A DNA stretch of 64,000 bases from Candidatus Gemmiger faecigallinarum. Lineage in GTDB: Bacteria > Bacillota > Clostridia > Oscillospirales > Ruminococcaceae. The stretch is from positions 1 through 64,000 of the forward strand of contig DWVD01000058.1 in the NCBI GenBank assembly GCA_019120395.1. Reading direction: 5' to 3'. Position 1 is the stretch's first letter, and each line of letters begins with the position of its first letter. Below the pieces are notes generated by a model. That model saw only the letters and a program-made list of their open reading frames with translations, had not been told where the DNA came from and made no database searches. Below, in pieces: positions 45,274 through 53,858 of this stretch. The position numbers were made by a program, and so were the translations under genes.

Positions 45274-46341
45274 ATGTCTATCAAAAGCCTGATCATCAAT
45301 CCCGGTTCCACCTCCACCAAGATCGGCGTGTTCGAGGACGAGACGCTGCTGTTTGAGGAAACTCTGCGCCATCCCACCGAGGAGATCGCCAAATACGCCT
45401 CCATCATCGACCAGAAGGATTTCCGCAAGCAGATCATCCTGGACTTTTTGAAGGAGAAAAACTGCGACGTCCACACGCTGGACGTCATCGTCGGCCGCGG
45501 CGGCCTGCTCAAGCCCATCCCCGGCGGCACCTACGCCGTCAGCGACGAGCTGCTGGCCGACCTGAAATCCGGCGTCCAGGGCCAGCACGCCTCCAACCTG
45601 GGCGGCATCCTGGCGCGGGAGATCGGCGACGCCATCGGCAAGCCCAGCTACATCGTCGACCCCGTGGTGGTGGACGAGCTGACCGACGTGGCCCGCATTT
45701 CCGGCATGCCGGAGCTGCCGCGGCGCAGCATCTTCCACGCGCTGAACCAGAAGGCCGTGGCCCGCCGCTACGCCAAGGAGCACGGCGCCAGCTACGAGGC
45801 GCTGAACCTGATCGTCATCCACATGGGCGGCGGCGTGTCGGTGGGCGCCCACTGCAAGGGCCAGATCATCGACGTGAACAACGTGCTGGACGGCGAGGGC
45901 GCTTTCAGCCCCGAGCGCGCCGGCACCGTGCCCGCCGGCGACCTGATCAAGCTGTGCTTCTCCGGCAAATACACCGAGAAAGAACTGTACAAGAAGATCT
46001 GCGGCAACGGCGGCTTCAACGCCTATCTGCACACCAACGACGCCCGTGTGGTGGAAAAGAGGGTGGACGAGGGCGACCAGTACGCCAAACTGATCCAGGA
46101 CGCCTTCTACTACCAGATCGGCAAGGACGCCGGCGCCATGGCCGCCGTGCTGCACGGCAAGGTCGACCAGATCATCCTGACCGGCGGCATCGCCTATGCC
46201 CCGCTGACGCTGGAAAAACTGACCGAGAGCATCGGCTGGATCGCCCCCATCACCGTCTACCCCGGCGAGGACGAACTGCTGGCCCTGGCCCAGGGCGGCC
46301 TGCGCGTCATGACCGGCGAGGAGGAAGCCAAGGTCTACTGA
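45274..46341 (+). CDS. buk: Butyrate kinase
   Basis: A 355-residue ASKHA-fold acyl kinase: [18 protein letters not shown] (phosphate 1 loop), [33 protein letters not shown] (adenosine/phosphate 2) and [11 protein letters not shown]. It converts butyryl phosphate and ADP to butyrate and ATP, completing the terminal pathway with ptb 37 bases upstream. RBS AAAAAAGGAGAAG precedes the ATG. A strong GC-rich hairpin follows. Confidence 0.95.
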   Translation: MSIKSLIINPGSTSTKIGVFEDETLLFEETLRHPTEEIAKYASIIDQKDFRKQIILDFLKEKNCDVHTLDVIVGRGGLLKPIPGGTYAVSDELLADLKSGVQGQHASNLGGILAREIGDAIGKPSYIVDPVVVDELTDVARISGMPELPRRSIFHALNQKAVARRYAKEHGASYEALNLIVIHMGGGVSVGAHCKGQIIDVNNVLDGEGAFSPERAGTVPAGDLIKLCFSGKYTEKELYKKICGNGGFNAYLHTNDARVVEKRVDEGDQYAKLIQDAFYYQIGKDAGAMAAVLHGKVDQIILTGGIAYAPLTLEKLTESIGWIAPITVYPGEDELLALAQGGLRVMTGEEEAKVY

Positions 46342-46374
46342 GTGTAGAACACATCAAACCCAATACACAGCGGC

Positions 46375-46410
46375 GCCGGCCGGCGGGAAATTCCCGCCGG
46401 CCGGCGTTTG
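46375..46410 (+). terminator. Terminator after buk
   Basis: GCCGGCCGGCGGGA (46375-46388) pairs perfectly with TCCCGCCGGCCGGC (about 46391-46404), followed by GTTTGTGTT. The T run is interrupted, so termination may be incomplete. Confidence 0.65.
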
Positions 46411-46431
46411 TGTTATGTAAGAAAGGAGAAG

Positions 46432-46614
46432 ATGCCTTAGGAAAGCGTGCCGCTGGGCGAACAGGTGAGCGAGAGACTGACCGGGATGCTGACCGGGCCG
46501 GAGATGGTGGCGGTCAGATGGGCGGCGCGGGAAGAGTTGGATTCAGCCATTTGTTCTGCCACTATCTGCTATGGGTTCTGTGGGTTCGATTTGATTGTAT
46601 TTCGCTCAACATAG
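46432..46614 (+). pseudogene. Short reading frame with a stop at codon 3
   Basis: GAAAGGAGAAG (46421-46431) places a good ribosome site before ATG-CCT-TAG. The same frame then stays open to 46612, encoding a sequence such as ESVPLGEQVSERLTGMLTG. It could be a decayed small gene, a leader peptide ending after two residues, or chance. I do not recognise the peptide. The rest of the gap 46342-46805 holds a promoter and leader hairpins. Confidence 0.25.
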
Positions 46615-46640
46615 CTTCTGTACAATATGTCCATTTATTA

Positions 46641-46669
46641 TTTACAAGTAAAGCGCAAAGATGTATACT
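46641..46669 (+). promoter_or_regulatory. Promoter for the frameshifted membrane-anchored gene
   Basis: TTTACA (46641-46646), 17 bases, TATACT (46664-46669), in a locally AT-rich stretch. Confidence 0.7.
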
Positions 46670-46691
46670 ATAACCAAGATAATGTGAAAAA

Positions 46692-46743
46692 GGGCCGCCG
46701 GAGCGGCCCGAATGATCACGGTATCAGCGCCCGCGCGGGCGCT
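46692..46743 (+). promoter_or_regulatory. Two hairpins in the 5' leader
   Basis: GGGCCGC-CGGA-GCGGCCC (46692-46709) and AGCGCCC-GCGC-GGGCGCT (46726-46743) lie in the leader of about 130 bases between the promoter and the ATG at 46806. The second is followed only by TTG, so it is at best a weak attenuator. I recognise no riboswitch class. Confidence 0.4.
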
Positions 46744-46805
46744 TTGCAGTACGACTCGAAACCCAACCCGAACAAGACCTTTGAAAAGGAGGGCCAGGTA
46801 TCATC

Positions 46806-47317
46806 ATGCGACGGACTGTCAAACGGGTTTTGATTTTTTTGCCGTGGTGCTCGTGCTTGGCATCACCGGGTGGGTCTTGTGGCAGCGCCTGCAGCCGCCG
46901 GCCTGGGATCGGTTGCTTTACCAGATCTATGAGCTGCCGGCAAGCACCACCGCCGATCAGCTGAAGCAGGCCGGCTACATCGACCTTACCGCCCCCCAAA
47001 GCAGCCGGCTGGTCGAGGTGGACACCTTTTTCTCCGACGACGCCATGGCGGGGGACAACATCTTAAAAACCTTTACGGTCGAAGCGGACGAACCGGTCAT
47101 CCGGGTCTTTTGCCGCGACAAAAACTCCCTGCTGGTCAAGATGACGACCTATTACGTCCGCCAGCAGTTTGCCGAGGACCCGGGCCGTCCGTTTGACCTG
47201 CAGCGGGAAGAGCGCGCCGGCGCTGACGGGACGGTCGAGGTCTGGCTCAACGCCCGCACGCCGGACGGCCGTCAGGCCCCGGAAAGCGACCTCCTTTTGT
47301 ATTGCCACGCCGGCTGA
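46806..47317 (+). CDS. Membrane-anchored hypothetical protein requiring a -1 frameshift
   Basis: From ATG 46806 (AAAAGGAGGG 12 bases upstream) the frame reads MRRTVKRVLIFL, then would continue out of phase. At T TTT TTG (46835-46841) a -1 shift joins it to the long frame beginning AVVLVLGITGWVLW. Together they give a normal basic-then-hydrophobic N-terminal anchor followed by an extracellular domain of about 135 residues (for example TFTVEADEPVIRVFCRDKNS). No other start in the second frame gives a sensible N terminus. Either programmed frameshifting, a recent one-base loss in a T run (a broken gene), or a sequencing error in the homopolymer could explain it. Function unknown. Confidence 0.6.
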
Positions 47318-47359
47318 ACAGCCCTGGCTTTGTCGGTGGGCTGGCTTTCCCTGCCGTAC

Positions 47360-47402
47360 CATCCCCGCCCCCGGCTTCGACTGGGGGGTGGGGATGTTTT
47401 TC
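47360..47402 (+). terminator. Intrinsic terminator
   Basis: CATCCCCGCCCCCGG pairs with CTGGGGGGTGGGGATG, then TTTTTC, ending near 47401. Confidence 0.8.
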
Positions 47403-47454
47403 TTACGATCCATATCCACCAAAGCCTGCCGCCGCTTTTTGTCGAATCTGCACC

Positions 47455-47483
47455 TTGCGGCAGGTTTTCCGATATGCCATACT
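47455..47483 (+). promoter_or_regulatory. Candidate promoter for the 47555 lipoprotein
   Basis: TTGCGG (47455-47460), 17 bases, CATACT (47478-47483). Confidence 0.4.
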
Positions 47484-47554
47484 GAATTTTACAGGCAGGG
47501 CATGGCGGGCGGCTGCCATCCCTGTATCCCAACACCACACGGAGGTGACCGAGT

Positions 47555-49048
47555 ATGAAGCGTTTTGCCTGCGGGCTTTTGGCTGTCGGCCTGGCAGTCT
47601 CGCTGGCCGGGTGCGGGAGCAGCGCCCCGGCCTGGGACATGGAGGTGCCGGAATATCCCTGGACGCTGACCTGCGACGAGTTCGCCGCCAGCCTGCAGGA
47701 GCAGGGTGCCGACTATGACCGGCAGCAGAGCGGTGCCGGGTACAGCATCACCCTGCCGGAGGGGACCCTTTACTCGGTCCCGGTGGACGCCGTCGCACTG
47801 TATTTCAACGCCGACCAGATGCTGGAGAGCGTTTCGGCCAGCGTACCGGCCGCCAGCCGGGACAGCCTGCTGGACGCGCTGCAGGACGCCCTGGGCGAAC
47901 CTGCGGACAGTTACCGCCCGGCCGTCATCAGCGGGCTGAGCCAGGTGTTTTCGGTCTACTGTTCCAGCGAGATGGTGCAGGACGGGCTTTCATATGTCTG
48001 GCACAGCGCCCGGCCACTGTCGGAAAGCTGGAGCGACGAGCTGCGCGCCCAGTTTGCCGAGCAGCTCCAGTACAATTACGAGGAAGCCGGCGTCCAGTTT
48101 GAGGAGCAGGACGCCGGCACCATCGCGGTGAACGGCACGGAGCAGACCCAGTGGTACGGCAGCGAGGCGTTTGACAACTACTTTGCCAACAACTGGGAGC
48201 TTGTGGCCATGTTCCAGGGGGCCGAGGGCGAGGACGGGCGCTTTACCATGACCCGCACCATGCTGCCGCCGGACCCGCGGCGGGGGTACGGGTATCCTTC
48301 TGCCGACGACCTGAACGAGCTGTTTTTGCAGAGCGGGGACGAAGTGTTCTGGATGGGTTGTACCGACCACGTGGCGGCCACCGTCTCACTGGGCGGCGCG
48401 CAGGGCGATGGATGGATCAACCTCTGCGTCGTGCTGCCGCCGGACGAGACCGGCAGCTGGGCAAGCTACGCCACGACCGCTGCCTGCTGGGACAAGGATT
48501 CCATCGCCCTTTACTCCGGGCAGCCCTCCGCCGGCCAGAAATACATCCTGCCGTATAAAATCTTCGACTGGGACATCGTGGAGGAGGCGGGCGGTGACAA
48601 GACCCGCCTGGATCTGACGCTGGTCTACCAGGCGCGCTCTGGAGAGAATGACGTTATCGACTTCATTCCCGGCGAGACGGTGTCGTTTTATCCGCTGCCC
48701 CAGATCTTGCCGCCGGCGGAGGTCGACCCTGACCGCGACATCACGCTTGCGCTGAACAACGGCTCAAGCGCGCCATCGACCAGGACCTTTACCGCCCTGG
48801 CGCAGCTGTACTGGCAGCGGCGCCAGACCCCTGACCCGGAGACTGCCGACCTGTCCGGCCTGCTGGCGCAGTACCGCGGCAGCACCATCGTCGAAACCTT
48901 TATCGGCAACGGGCTGAACCCTTCGCTGGAGCACCGCGCCGCCCTGGCGGAGGCTGCGGGCATCCCCGGTTACACCGGCACCGACGATCAGGACGCCCGG
49001 CTGATGCAGGCCCTGGGCGCGCCTGAGACGCTGACCGGCCTGGGATAA
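47555..49048 (+). CDS. Large putative lipoprotein, unknown function
   Basis: A 497-residue protein with a lipoprotein signal (MKRFACGLLAVGLAVSLAGC, Cys at about 20). A long acidic, aromatic-rich mature region without recognised domains follows. It would be tethered to the outer membrane face. Gln/Asp/Tyr-rich stretches and repeated short beta-like segments suggest a binding or structural rather than catalytic role, but this is a guess. RBS GGAGGTGA is ideally placed. It follows the frameshifted gene, which also encodes a small extracytoplasmic protein. Confidence 0.75.
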   Translation: MKRFACGLLAVGLAVSLAGCGSSAPAWDMEVPEYPWTLTCDEFAASLQEQGADYDRQQSGAGYSITLPEGTLYSVPVDAVALYFNADQMLESVSASVPAASRDSLLDALQDALGEPADSYRPAVISGLSQVFSVYCSSEMVQDGLSYVWHSARPLSESWSDELRAQFAEQLQYNYEEAGVQFEEQDAGTIAVNGTEQTQWYGSEAFDNYFANNWELVAMFQGAEGEDGRFTMTRTMLPPDPRRGYGYPSADDLNELFLQSGDEVFWMGCTDHVAATVSLGGAQGDGWINLCVVLPPDETGSWASYATTAACWDKDSIALYSGQPSAGQKYILPYKIFDWDIVEEAGGDKTRLDLTLVYQARSGENDVIDFIPGETVSFYPLPQILPPAEVDPDRDITLALNNGSSAPSTRTFTALAQLYWQRRQTPDPETADLSGLLAQYRGSTIVETFIGNGLNPSLEHRAALAEAAGIPGYTGTDDQDARLMQALGAPETLTGLG

Positions 49049-49320
49049 GAGGCTGCCCCCCCCTGACCGCCCCTACGAAACACAGGGCAAGGTCCTGCCG
49101 ACATCTCCGCCGCAAAGCGGTAATGCCCCCTCCGTCTGCGCCTTGTGGCGCATCCACCGTCCGGTTTGCGGTGCCCGCATCGCACGGCGCGCGCTGAATC
49201 ACGCTTATGCTCTGCGACCGCTGCACCTGCTCCGTCTCGCTTTCTCCGCCGCAGGCGGCGCTCGACTCCGCAGCCCCTTGCAGGGGAGGCTTTGGGAGGA
49301 ACTGCCGCCTATAAAGCCTG
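49049..49320. repeat. Intergenic repeat remnants
   Basis: No gene is seen in the gap 49049-49436. Segments such as TCCGCCGCAGGCGGC and GCCCCTTGCAGGGGAGGCTTT (in part) match the palindromic repeats at 30999 and 36785 but are incomplete. The rest is GC-rich and featureless until the terminator at 49371. Confidence 0.4.
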
Positions 49321-49370
49321 CCGCCTGCATCCTCTATATTATTTGTAACAGCAGGTATCGCACAAACCGC

Positions 49371-49410
49371 AAAAGCGCCGCCCCCTGCCAAAACAGGGGG
49401 CGGCGCTTTT
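49371..49410. terminator. Bidirectional terminator
   Basis: AAAAGCGCCGCCCCCTG (49371-49387) pairs perfectly with CAGGGGGCGGCGCTTTT (49394-49410). It has A and T runs on both sides and serves the minus-strand M23 gene and possibly the plus-strand lipoprotein gene. Confidence 0.88.
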
Positions 49411-49436
49411 GCGGCTTGTATGGTTTGCCCGGCGGG

Positions 49437-50165
49437 TCACCCGGCGATGATCTCGGCCGGGTCCAGCCAGGTCTCGCCGTCGATGCACTCCAGGTGCAGG
49501 TGCAGCGCGCCGGCCTCGGTAGGGATAGCGCCGGCCCGGCCCAGCAGCGCGCCGGTGGCCACGGCGTCGCCCTGCTCCACCGCCGCGTCGGACACGCCGC
49601 AGTATTTCCAGACGCGGCCCTCGGCGTCGGTCACTTCCACCACGCCGCCCCACAGCGCGTCGCTGTAAACGGCGGTCACCTGGCCGGCGGCGCTGGCCTG
49701 CACGCTGTCGCCGGAGACGCAGGCGTAGTCAGTGCCATTGTGGGTGCGCCAGTCGCCCAGCGTCTCGTTGTAGACCAGATCGTCGCCGCTGAACGCCAGC
49801 AGCACTTCACCCTTCACCGGCAGCCCGTAGGAGGCGGCCGGCAAGGCGGAGGATGCGGCAGTATCGCCAGGTTCGGCCTGCGCAGCGGCAGATGGCGACG
49901 ACGCCCCGGCCGACGACGACGAGGCTGGCGGCTCCGCAGAGGGCGCCGGCGTAGTCTGCGGCACGTCGGATGCCGGATTGTTTACGGCTGCATCTGGCTG
50001 GTCCCATGTGGCTCCCTCCTGTGTAGTGCTTTGCTCCCCTAGCTGTTCGACCCCGCGCATCACGTTGCGGATGGCCCAGATACTGGCGACCGTGGCGGCC
50101 AGGATCAGCCCCAGGCAGACCAGATACAGGCCCTTTTCCTTCAAAAATGCTTTCAAGCTGTCCAT
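49437..50165 (-). CDS. Membrane-anchored M23 peptidase, SpoIIQ-like
   Basis: A 242-residue protein: an N-terminal membrane helix (GLYLVCLGLILAATVASIWA), a Pro/Ser/Ala-rich linker (about 45-110) and a LytM/M23 domain. The zinc ligands appear intact: H-x3-D in THNGTDYA and H-x-H in ALHLHLEC. The stretch DLVYNETLGDWRTHNG strongly recalls SpoIIQ, the forespore protein that partners SpoIIIAH during engulfment. The catalytic pattern is the active clostridial type. Whether this organism sporulates cannot be told from the window; a general cell-wall endopeptidase is the alternative. Confidence 0.82.
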   Translation of the reverse strand: MDSLKAFLKEKGLYLVCLGLILAATVASIWAIRNVMRGVEQLGEQSTTQEGATWDQPDAAVNNPASDVPQTTPAPSAEPPASSSSAGASSPSAAAQAEPGDTAASSALPAASYGLPVKGEVLLAFSGDDLVYNETLGDWRTHNGTDYACVSGDSVQASAAGQVTAVYSDALWGGVVEVTDAEGRVWKYCGVSDAAVEQGDAVATGALLGRAGAIPTEAGALHLHLECIDGETWLDPAEIIAG

Positions 50166-50347
50166 TGTGCTCCATCCTTTTCGGCAAAAATTCGTTGGCG
50201 CGGGGCGTTCGCGGCTTTGCCGGGCCTGCCCGTTGCGCTGTGTAACTGCCTTTAGTGTGGCGCCGCCGGGGGACGATTATGCAGTTGTGGCCAAAAAAGC
50301 GCGGAAATTTTGTGACATTTTTGTGCCGGAAAAAACCGGAAACGCTC

Positions 50348-50376
50348 TGGCTTGTGCCGGCCGGAAGGAGTATAAT
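50348..50376 (+). promoter_or_regulatory. Candidate promoter for the YitT gene
   Basis: A consensus -10 TATAAT lies at 50371-50376. The -35 region 17 bases upstream (TGGCTT) is poor, so recognition may need an activator. Confidence 0.35.
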
Positions 50377-50503
50377 AGCGGGGATGATGCGGGCGGCCCC
50401 GCCGGCCGCCGCTTTACCTGCAATGCTGCGGGGCCGCTGCGCCCCGCGCGCCGGCGGGGTGCGCACCGGCTGCCCCGCCACGGGAGGAGGACAAATTTTT
50501 CGC

Positions 50504-51364
50504 ATGAAATTTAACCGAAAAAAAGACCCGCTGCGGCTGGCCGCCATCTGCTTTGCGGCAGTCCTGATGGCAATCAACATCAAGTCGTTCGTGCGCACCG
50601 GCGGGCTGTACCCGGGCGGCGCCAACGGCCTGACGCTGCTTTTGCAGCGCATCTTCCAGATGGCTTTTGACTTCGAGATCCCCTTTACGCTGGTCAACCT
50701 GCTGCTTAACGCCTTCCCGGTGTATCTGGGTTTCCGGTACATCGGCAAAAAGTTCACGCTGCTTTCGCTGGTCATGATCATGCTGACCAACGTGCTGACC
50801 GACGCGCTGCCCGCTTTCCCCATTACTTACGACACGCTGCTGATCAGCATTTTCGGCGGCCTGATCAACGGTTTCTGCATCAGCCTGTGCCTGGCCATGA
50901 ACGCCACCAGCGGCGGCACGGACTTTATCGCCATCTATCTGTCAGAGAAAAAGGGCATCGACGCCTGGAACATGGTGCTGGGGCTGAATGTGGTCATTCT
51001 GGTGGCGGCCGGGCTTCTGTTCGGCTGGGACAAGGCGCTGTATTCCATCATTTTCCAGTTCACCTCCACCCAGGTGCTGCACATGACCTACAAGCGGTAC
51101 CAGCAGCAGACGCTGTTTGTGGTGACCAACCGCCCCGACATGGTCGCCGAGGTCATCTCGCACCTGAGCCACCACGGCGCCACCGTCATCGACGCCCAGG
51201 GCTCTTACGAACACCAGAACCGGAAGATCGTCTATTCGGTGGTCTCCAGCGAGGAGAGCAAGGCGGTGATCCACGCCGTCAAAGTGGCCGACCCCCATGC
51301 TTTTGTCAACGTGGTCAAGACCCAGCAGGTCGCGGGCCGCTTTTACCAGAAACCCAACGAATAA
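50504..51364 (+). CDS. YitT family membrane protein
   Basis: A 286-residue protein with five or six membrane helices (YitT/DUF161; NIKSFVRTGGLYPGGANGLT is typical of its first loop) and a C-terminal DUF2179 domain of about 80 residues (LFVVTNRPDMVAEVISHLS ... VVKTQQVAGRFY). Its function in bacteria is unknown; transport roles have been proposed. I set the start at 50504 with GGGAGGAGG upstream. It is a single-gene unit closed by a terminator. Confidence 0.9.
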   Translation: MKFNRKKDPLRLAAICFAAVLMAINIKSFVRTGGLYPGGANGLTLLLQRIFQMAFDFEIPFTLVNLLLNAFPVYLGFRYIGKKFTLLSLVMIMLTNVLTDALPAFPITYDTLLISIFGGLINGFCISLCLAMNATSGGTDFIAIYLSEKKGIDAWNMVLGLNVVILVAAGLLFGWDKALYSIIFQFTSTQVLHMTYKRYQQQTLFVVTNRPDMVAEVISHLSHHGATVIDAQGSYEHQNRKIVYSVVSSEESKAVIHAVKVADPHAFVNVVKTQQVAGRFYQKPNE

Positions 51365-51374
51365 AAATGCCGTC

Positions 51375-51407
51375 CGCCCCGGGAAGCGATTTCCGGGGCA
51401 GTTTTGT
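51375..51407 (+). terminator. Terminator after the YitT gene
   Basis: CCGCCCCGGGAA pairs with TTCCGGGGCAG around 51375-51400, followed by TTTTG. The rest of the gap 51365-51719 holds the vWA gene promoter and a 5' leader; no gene is seen. Confidence 0.7.
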
Positions 51408-51508
51408 CTATTTTTTGTGCAAAATTTGGTACATAACATCAATTCTGTACCTTTCCGACGATTTTTCGAGCCATTGTTTGTCCATTCCCACGAAAGCGCT
51501 GGCATCCC

Positions 51509-51537
51509 TTGATTTTCACATAATACCGTGTTACTAT
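51509..51537 (+). promoter_or_regulatory. Promoter for the vWA surface protein
   Basis: TTGATT (51509-51514), 17 bases, TACTAT (51532-51537). It implies a 5' leader of about 175 bases. Confidence 0.5.
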
Positions 51538-51719
51538 ATGGGTTGTATATCGGGTCGATTTGTCGGTATGGAAATGCCGGCGCTGGTTTTTGCGCCGCCG
51601 TTTTGTCCCGGAATATTTATTACGTAGCAAAAGGATCCCGGGCGGCGGGGCATATCGACCGGAAGAGGGGGCTGCGGGGACCCGCGCCCCAAAAGCCGCA
51701 AACGCAAGGAGGAAAACAC

Positions 51720-53558
51720 ATGAAACACAATGCAAAGCGCATTGTCAGCACCGTCTGCGCGCTGGCCATGTGCGCCGCCATGGTCCCCGCAACGGCAATT
51801 GCGGAGGAACCCGCACAGGGTGCGTCCAATGGCGTTACCATCGACAAAACCGCCACCGATCTTGTGAATGACCAGACGGATGTGACGCTGTCGATCGGCG
51901 CCAACCAGACCACCACCGTTTCTGACGTCGTTTTTGTACTGGACAAATCCGCCAGCCTGGATATCCGTAATGAAGCCATGAATATGCTGACTGAGCTGAA
52001 AAACCAGTCGGAAGAAGGCAACATTATCAAGGTCGGCGTCGTCAATTTCGAATCCGGTATTCTGAACGAGCTCAAGCTTACCGAGCTGAACGACAGCAAC
52101 TACAGCACGATCCGGGACTTCATTACCTATATCAATACCGAATCCAGCGGCACCAACATCCATGCCGGCCTTGTTGCCGGCGAGCAGATGCTGGACGGCG
52201 ACACCGCGGTGGCAAACGAGAACAAGCATCTGGTCCTCGTAACCGACGGCGTAGCTTATCTGTGGGGTACCGAGGGTGAAGGCGGTCCTTTCAGCATTTA
52301 CAGCGAGAGCATCGCCAACGGCGAAGAGAACCTGTATGCCAGCCACGAAACGATCGACTGGCACCACGAAGATCCTGCCAGCTATTACCTCGAATTTGAC
52401 AACATGCAGACCTGGTACAGCGCCCATGGCGACTCTATTGCCCAAGACATAGAGACTTACCAGATCAAATATGAAGCCGGACAGTACAAGGCTTCCGAGT
52501 ATGACGTGCCTTCCGGCCAGGGTTCCAATACGGATTGGTCTTTGATCCCAAAATTTGCCGCTGACCACAGCTACGTCCCTGCCGAATCCCAGAAGGATAT
52601 CGCCAGCGCTCCGGATGCCGCCATCTATATGGTCGCCAACGAGTGGGTGCAGATCGCATCGAAGTATAACGCCTACGCCTATGCAGACCCCCGCTATTAC
52701 AACAATGGCAATTATGCCTGGGCGTACAACGCCATTTCCAGCCTGGGCGACCTTGGCGATTATTCTTCTGTGATCCCCGCCTCCGCGGATGAATACAGCG
52801 GCATGTTTGATGCTGTTCAGAGTTCCATCCTGTACGACATCGAGAATGGCACCGTAAACGACGTCATTGGCAGCGACTTTGACCTGACCGACGTTTCCTG
52901 CTTTGAGCTGACGGTCGGCGGCGTGCCCGCCACGAAAGAGGTCAACGGCTATGTCGTCACTTTCAACAGCGGCGCTTATACCGTTACCTATCATCCTGCC
53001 GCCGACGGCCAGGCGGAGTACTTCACCTGGGAGATCGCCACGCCTGTTGAGGCTACCAACGGCCTGCAGCTGACCTACACCCTGCAGCTGGTCAACAAGT
53101 CCACCACTCCCGGCGATCACACCGTTCCCACCAACGAGGAGGCCACTCTGGAGTACACCTCTACCACCGGCGGGACCGGCACCGAGACCTTCCCGGTTCC
53201 TGAAGTGACTTACACTGTCGAGGAAACTCCGGCCACACCGGTTCCCACCTCTTCTCCCGATCCCACGCCGTCTCCTGATCCCACGCCGGTCCCCACTTCT
53301 TCTCCGGCTCCCACCTCCACCCCTGACAATGTCTCGGTGACGGCCACCGCCACGCCGGACCAGCACCCCGACATCGCCGAGGGCATTGCCAACGGCACCT
53401 GGGGTTCTACACCCACTCCCACTCCCACGCCTGCCGCCTCCAACACGGTCCCCCAGACCAGCGACGACATGCCCCTGGGCATGCTGATCCTGATCGCCGT
53501 CCTGGCGGCCGGCGCCGCGGGCACGCTGGTGGTCATCCGTAAGCGCCGCGACCAGTAA
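51720..53558 (+). CDS. Secreted von Willebrand factor A domain surface protein with C-terminal anchor
   Basis: A 612-residue protein. Signal peptide (about 1-28, ending TAIAEE). The vWA domain (about 60-390) has the MIDAS start DVVFVLDKSASLD and later THR/ASP elements (GTNIHAG, LVLVTDG). A beta-rich region (about 395-500) and a Pro/Thr/Ser linker of about 85 residues follow. The C-terminal anchor is VPQTSDD, a hydrophobic helix, then RKRRDQ. The order matches pilin-like adhesins and sortase substrates, with PQTSD replacing the usual LPxTG. It probably binds a host or matrix ligand. AAGGAGGA precedes the ATG. No sortase lies nearby. Confidence 0.85.
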   Translation: MKHNAKRIVSTVCALAMCAAMVPATAIAEEPAQGASNGVTIDKTATDLVNDQTDVTLSIGANQTTTVSDVVFVLDKSASLDIRNEAMNMLTELKNQSEEGNIIKVGVVNFESGILNELKLTELNDSNYSTIRDFITYINTESSGTNIHAGLVAGEQMLDGDTAVANENKHLVLVTDGVAYLWGTEGEGGPFSIYSESIANGEENLYASHETIDWHHEDPASYYLEFDNMQTWYSAHGDSIAQDIETYQIKYEAGQYKASEYDVPSGQGSNTDWSLIPKFAADHSYVPAESQKDIASAPDAAIYMVANEWVQIASKYNAYAYADPRYYNNGNYAWAYNAISSLGDLGDYSSVIPASADEYSGMFDAVQSSILYDIENGTVNDVIGSDFDLTDVSCFELTVGGVPATKEVNGYVVTFNSGAYTVTYHPAADGQAEYFTWEIATPVEATNGLQLTYTLQLVNKSTTPGDHTVPTNEEATLEYTSTTGGTGTETFPVPEVTYTVEETPATPVPTSSPDPTPSPDPTPVPTSSPAPTSTPDNVSVTATATPDQHPDIAEGIANGTWGSTPTPTPTPAASNTVPQTSDDMPLGMLILIAVLAAGAAGTLVVIRKRRDQ

Positions 53559-53619
53559 CCGCCGCGCTTTCCGCCGCGGGCGCGTACCGCGCCCGCAACC
53601 CCCAACCCGATCTTGGCCA

Positions 53620-53655
53620 AAGCGCCGGGGCTTTTGCCCCGGCGCTTTTCTTTTG
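53620..53655 (+). terminator. Strong terminator after the vWA gene
   Basis: AGCGCCGGGGC (53621-53631) pairs with GCCCCGGCGCT (53636-53646), followed by TTTCTTTT. Confidence 0.88.
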
Positions 53656-53733
53656 CGTCAAAAACCACTCCGCAGCGCCTGTCCGGCGGCCGCGCCGGGA
53701 TCAACAAAACTGCGCCAACTGTACAAATCCGCG

Positions 53734-53762
53734 TTGTATTCCACAGGGTTTCATGTTATAAT
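53734..53762 (+). promoter_or_regulatory. Promoter of the radical SAM / Cys-array / AAA+ operon
   Basis: TTGTAT (53734-53739), exactly 17 bases, consensus TATAAT (53757-53762). It is followed by a leader of about 90 bases with no obvious fold. Confidence 0.7.
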
Positions 53763-53858
53763 ATCCAAAAATATCTGCGCCTGCCCTTTGCCTGCGTCCG
53801 CGGCCCGGACCGTCCACGGCACAGGCCGCGGCGTACTGGAATGTTGGAGTGTTTTTCT

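Noticed and set aside
46676..46805. tRNA or riboswitch in the leader with two hairpins
   Set aside because: The hairpins do not form a cloverleaf, and no known aptamer core was recognised.
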